This document shows positions 60,818 to 64,000 of a DNA stretch of 64,000 nucleotides, piece by piece (within the stretch, counting starts at the first letter, position 1; every line of letters starts with the position of its first letter). The DNA is from Dioscorea cayenensis subsp. rotundata. Lineage: Eukaryota > Streptophyta > Magnoliopsida > Dioscoreales > Dioscoreaceae. The translations under genes and the position numbers were made by a program. The notes under the pieces are model-generated. The model did no database searches, had not been told where the DNA came from, and was given only the letters and a program-made list of their open reading frames with translations. Location of the stretch: the NCBI RefSeq assembly GCF_009730915.1, contig NC_052489.1, positions 23,801,916-23,865,915 on the forward strand. Direction: 5' to 3'.

Positions 60818-61963
60818 ATACATATACATAAAAATTTAGTCAGTTCTTATACATCTATGTTAAAAATATATAAAAATAAATCCATTTTAAAATAAAATTT
60901 AAAAAACTCAGTCAACTTATTTTTGTTCTTTTGCATCTCCTAAATAGAAAACATTTCTCCTATTTTGCATGCCAACAGATCCCATGACCAACTTATAAGT
61001 CATAAAACCCCAACGTCACAAAGAACAGCACATAAGTCTGCTCTTATAAACAAAAATATCCACTCAATTACTCACATTCTAAACATTAAACATTATATAC
61101 ATATGATGCATAAAGCAACCTGGAGATCATCATCATCAAACACAACCAAACAAAAATGGCATGCCTTGCTGTGGCTGCAGAGGCCAGTCTTATTTCTCAT
61201 ACTAGAAAGCATACCATAAGGATAAGATGATAAGATGATAAGATGATAAAATGAAAACCGGTGCTGAGTCAGTCTCAAATATCAAATGAAATTCATCTAT
61301 TGTATGAAATAAAGAATCCTGATCTAATCAGACAAGCAAAGGAGGAAAAAAAAATAAAAGTTTGTAGACCAGACGAAAGAGAAATGTAGGGACATTGAAC
61401 ATTAATCAAAAAATCAAAACCAACATAATACAGATAGTGGTAGATGAAGAAAAACTACTTATATTAATGGGCCAGAGTACCAAACTATCAAGTGATGAAG
61501 GAGAAAGCGTATACCTCTTGCAAAGTGTTCTTAATCCACAATCAACATCGGCCGCCGCTGCAGCATTTGTATCAGAATGTTGCACGCATTCGCAAAGCCG
61601 CATTCGCAAAGCCGAAATAGCCATCAATTAGGTAGGATGAGTACAAAAGACACAAGTAGTAGCTGAATGGTGGATATGAACGTGAATTTATTAATGATAC
61701 ACAAGTAAAGCAAAAATTTTGGTAAAAGTTATGGAATGGGTTCTCTCCATTCCTAGAAATCAATTGGCAAAAACTGAGAATTAAATTATTGTAATCCCAA
61801 CACTTTCTCTACAGTGCGTTGAGGGCAAAAAAAATTCAACAGCATGTTTGCTTGGTCACGCTTGTGCATTAATACTGAGAAGTGTTAACTTACTCCATCT
61901 AACTACATGGATTTTGCAAATGAGCTCACAAAAAACTCTATCAGATCACAGTTGGTTTAAAGC
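60818..61963. other. non-coding DNA and 3' UTR of the EF-Tu gene
   Basis: The part next to 61963 is likely the 3' UTR of the minus-strand EF-Tu gene. A short run of gataagat repeats lies at 61218-61250. No other gene is visible. Confidence 0.4.
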
Positions 61964-63790
61964 TCAACTTATGACCTTTGAGACAACGCCGGCACCAACA
62001 GTCCGACCTCCCTCTCGTAAAGCAAATCTTTGACCTGTAAAGACAATAGAAATCATGTGTAAGTTACTCCAAAATGAAACCCATATCATATATCAAATGC
62101 ACAAAATTTTCAGCACAAGGTTCTTGACAGTATATTCGAGTTGGAAACGTAAATGAAACATGGTCAGACACCAAAAAGGAAAGCAAATTTCAAAGTAAAA
62201 ACTGGAAAATAACTGTTATCTGCCAGGTTCCACAAAGAAGATCCCATTCAACAAAAGTGAATTCTCCGCTAATGTAAAATTAGACCATGCATTACCCAAA
62301 ATGAAACTAAAAATTATAATTCTGTCCTACTTCATATGATGCTATAAGTAAGGATTACCAGCTTCAAGGGGAACAGGTAATATCAGTTCAAATGTTGCAG
62401 TCACATTATCACCAGGCATAACCATCTTCACGCTCTCAGGCAAGTCCACCTTCCCAGTAACATCTGCAGTCCTCATGTAGAACTGAGGACTGTAGTTGGA
62501 GAAGAATGCAGTGTGACGACCACCTTCATCTTTTGTAAGCACATATATTTCTGCCTCAAATTTCTTATACGTCTTGACAGTACCAGGCTTGCAGACTACC
62601 TGAAATGAATAATATGCTACAGTCAGATAATAATTATTGGCCAAAGAAGCTCCATAATGTTGATGAATCCAAAGCAAAAGGATTATCACCATTGCACATA
62701 ATACAGGGACCACAATATAGAGGACAACTCTATCAATGAATAAAATGGGATGCACTGCTGGAATATGCAAATGAAAACAACATTTAGACAGCGCATGTTC
62801 TTTTGTTCTCTTTGTGTGTGTGACATGATTTTGTGGTAGTTTCTTAACATAAGGCTGCAGTGATTTTCTTCATACCATTTTAGCGAATGTTGTACTTTTC
62901 AACATGTAGGCTTGAGAACAAAAGAACAAATGACATAAAAATAAAGACAATGAACTGGTTCAAAGGGTTAACCCTACCTTAGACATATAAAAGTTTTATG
63001 ACTTAATAATAAAACAGATTTTGTAAGGTCATTCATTTACTGCTGAGATTTGTTAATAAGAAGGATTTCATAATGTCATTCCTCTGGCGTTGAAATTTGC
63101 TTGAACCAACATAAAATAATTGTTTTTAGTTCAAATTTGAAAATCAACAGCTGAGAAGAAAGAACACATGAGAATCAACGAGTATTAGTGTCTTCAAGTG
63201 AATGATTTGGTGCATTACTTACCTGCCCACGTTGTACATCTCCACGTTTCAAACCACGTAAAAGAAGACCCACGTTATCCCCAGCCTATATTCACATAGA
63301 AAAGGAAAATCCACAGTGGTGCTCAAAAAAATTTGATCAGAAGACCCAAACTTCTTATAACTCAATTATACCTGCCCATGATCCAAAATTTTCTTGAACA
63401 TCTCAACACCTGTTACTGTCGTTTTCAGAGCACCGGTCTGTCAAGAAACAAGACACCAGCTGAGAAGATTAAATGGATATTATCTCTTGTTTCACATGTT
63501 GATTGATTTAAATAGATTAACTCCAAGAAAAAAAAAACAAATTTAGTTCTCAGCAGAATCGATATGCCACTGTTTTCATGATAATAACCCAATACAAGCA
63601 ATGTACACCTCCAAACACAGATTGGATAAGAAAGGATAACTTGCTGCATATACAACGTGTGACACAATGGTGAGGTGGATTCTAAGACCATATGATGGCA
63701 ACTTACCTGCATTAATCCTAAGACCTCAACTTCCTCACCAGTTTTGATTGTTCCTTGTTCCACACGACCAGTTACAACTGTACCACGTCC
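61964..63790 (-). CDS. TUFM: mitochondrial elongation factor Tu, C-terminal part (last 5 exons)
   Basis: Five minus-strand exons are present: 63790-63707, 63437-63372, 63285-63223, 62599-62359 and 62034-61964. They encode the last 174 residues, and the gene continues beyond the right edge. EF-Tu delivers aminoacyl-tRNA to the ribosome using GTP. The exons read [20 protein letters not shown] (domain II), [40 protein letters not shown], a long domain III block with [40 protein letters not shown] and [19 protein letters not shown], and finally [20 protein letters not shown]. All visible conserved residues are intact. Four junctions fit GT-AG with phases 0, 0, 0 and 1. The many-exon structure and [16 protein letters not shown] favour the mitochondrial over the chloroplast form. 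The GTPase domain lies outside the window. Confidence 0.93.
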
Positions 63791-64000
63791 CTGCAATTAC
63801 CAAGCCGCCAAGATTACATAATTTCTAGTTACAGGCCACTGAAACAAACTTTGAGCCAAAAAGAAGAAAAAAAAAGAAAAGAAAAGGGAATTGAAGACAA
63901 AAGAAAATGTCATTTCCTATTTCCAATGTTGCATCGTCACCGGCTGCAAAATCTGTATTACTAAAGGCTGTAGGACTACATATATGAGAACTAAACTTAT
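63791..64000 (-). other. intron of the mitochondrial EF-Tu gene
   Basis: The acceptor (AATTGCAG) directly precedes the exon starting at 63790. No further EF-Tu exon is seen up to the window edge, so this is intron sequence. Confidence 0.7.

Noticed and set aside
62342-62770. 142-residue frame as an independent membrane protein
   Set aside because: The hydrophobic N-terminal part is intron read-through; the rest is an EF-Tu exon.
1-64000. CRISPR arrays, operons or bacterial-type regulatory sites
   Set aside because: The window is clearly plant nuclear DNA; no spaced identical repeats or polycistronic arrangement occur.

Overview
This is a stretch of a plant nuclear genome. The evidence is: genes split by short AT-rich GT-AG introns, plant-specific families (PLS-type PPR proteins, a DUF761 protein, a BOI-type RING protein, a plant DHHC S-acyltransferase), plant LINE retrotransposons, and long AT-rich intergenic DNA full of microsatellites. 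Two coding regions (the RING gene and the second PPR gene) are much more GC-rich than the rest. That would fit a monocot, but the sequence does not fix the lineage.

Layout. 1-2075: AT-rich, with two local tandem duplications. 2076-3470: an intronless PPR gene, convergent with a five-exon DHHC palmitoyltransferase gene on the minus strand (coding 6051 down to 3710). 7575-8022: a three-exon gene for an 87-residue RRM protein. 8960-11315: a 5'-truncated, degenerate LINE with a clear 13-bp target duplication, flanked on both sides by orphan minus-strand exon-like blocks. 12412-13056: a DUF761 gene. 18196-18706: a two-exon histone H2A gene carrying a one-base frameshift. About 19200-22315: a second, younger LINE of a different lineage. 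22.3-31.9 kb: a gene-poor desert with a fold-back MITE and a perfect 66-bp palindrome. 31990-33045: the BOI-like RING E3 ligase gene.

33-49 kb is mostly decayed mobile DNA: a tiny LINE tail with target duplication, a MITE with terminal inverted repeats, a Copia-like LTR fragment, a SANT/Myb-like transposon gene relic and a Gypsy gag relic. It ends in a broken, intron-containing duplicate of the BTF3 gene (46481-48516). The intact BTF3 gene (nascent polypeptide-associated complex beta subunit, coding 50248-51478) follows directly, then a second PPR gene (51961-53445). 55732-56037 on the minus strand encodes a small serine-rich protein. About 60643-60787 is a SINE-like insertion. 61964-63790 on the minus strand holds the last five exons of a mitochondrial EF-Tu gene that continues past the right edge.

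The genes are an ordinary eukaryotic neighbourhood and not a cluster or pathway. Several products act in protein synthesis or organelle RNA work (BTF3, mitochondrial EF-Tu, PPR proteins), but nothing suggests co-regulation. I found no previously undescribed system. The most informative signals are the tandem BTF3 duplication with a decayed partner, the frameshifted H2A gene, two short in-frame introns, and several repeats with readable insertion footprints.
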